Origin: Simmondsia chinensis
Lineage: Eukaryota > Streptophyta > Magnoliopsida > Caryophyllales > Simmondsiaceae
Direction: 5' to 3'
DNA length: 64,000 nt
Assembly: GCA_018398585.1 (NCBI GenBank)
Contig: JAGTTD010000008.1
Location: 384,501 to 448,500 of the forward strand
Shown here: piece after piece, positions 63,979 through 64,000 of the stretch
How the letters are laid out: each line of letters begins with the position of its first letter
How positions within the stretch are numbered: position 1 is the stretch's first letter
The notes under the pieces: model-generated
Database searches by the model: none
Told to the model about the DNA's origin: nothing
Seen by the model: the letters and a program-made list of their open reading frames with translations, nothing else
Position numbers and translations under genes: made by a program

Positions 63979-64000
63979 CTTAAAGTTGACATTCAAACAA

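Overview
This window is nuclear DNA from a flowering plant, most likely a eudicot. The evidence is spliced genes with GT-AG introns, angiosperm-specific families (a PBS1-type kinase, an EXO70, a CC-type glutaredoxin, a SAUR, a pollen Ole e 1-like secreted protein and an EXA1-type GYF protein), a nuclear tRNA-Gln, and plant-type transposable elements. The species cannot be fixed from the sequence alone. The window is repeat-rich: six convincing protein genes and one tRNA sit in a dense mosaic of small elements, many of them nested.

Layout. Positions 1-860 hold a GAGCC-rich repeat, tRNA-Gln(UUG) on the minus strand and a LINE 3' fragment. Positions 2105-7983 (minus) are a five-exon PBS1 orthologue whose introns carry several small elements. 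Positions 8.6-13.9 kb are repeats, including a Mutator-type MITE with a perfect 9-bp target duplication. Positions 13955-17182 (plus) are a three-exon EXO70. Positions 17.2-29.3 kb are almost pure transposon landscape: a MULE-like element with 9-bp target duplication that carries a plant-mobile-domain fragment and GC-rich palindromes, a related hairpin element, an RTE-type LINE, a hAT-type MITE, TRIM elements and others. Positions 29845-30243 (plus) are a CC-type glutaredoxin with a CFMC active site. Positions 35148-37024 (plus) are an Ole e 1-like gene whose single intron has filled with mobile elements. Positions 38-49 kb are again repeats, 49742-50275 (plus) is a SAUR gene, and 54908-63000 (plus) is the 5' part of an EXA1-like GYF gene that runs off the right edge.

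The most striking theme is a retrotransposon partnership readable inside this one window. A 5'-truncated RTE-type LINE (21270-23968) is flanked by a 17-bp target duplication. Its last ~130 bp, ending in TTG repeats, are homologous to the body and tail of many short elements. Several of those short elements carry a 5S-rRNA-derived head (for example 35658-35936, 31628-31836 and 17513-17762, each with its own target duplication). So the window appears to hold both the LINE and the 5S-headed SINE that borrows its 3' end. A second theme is a MULE-like element (19387-20349) with ~330-bp inverted arms, perfect AACGCCGTTT palindromes and a captured fragment of a plant mobile domain. A third is a compact TRIM family (at least five copies, about 290 bp, three with perfect 5-bp target duplications), one copy of which ends just upstream of the likely TATA box of the Ole e 1-like gene.

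The protein genes do not form a pathway cluster; plant genes are independent units. Functions named here come from recognised family signatures. Exon boundaries were read by eye from splice signals, reading frame and family similarity.
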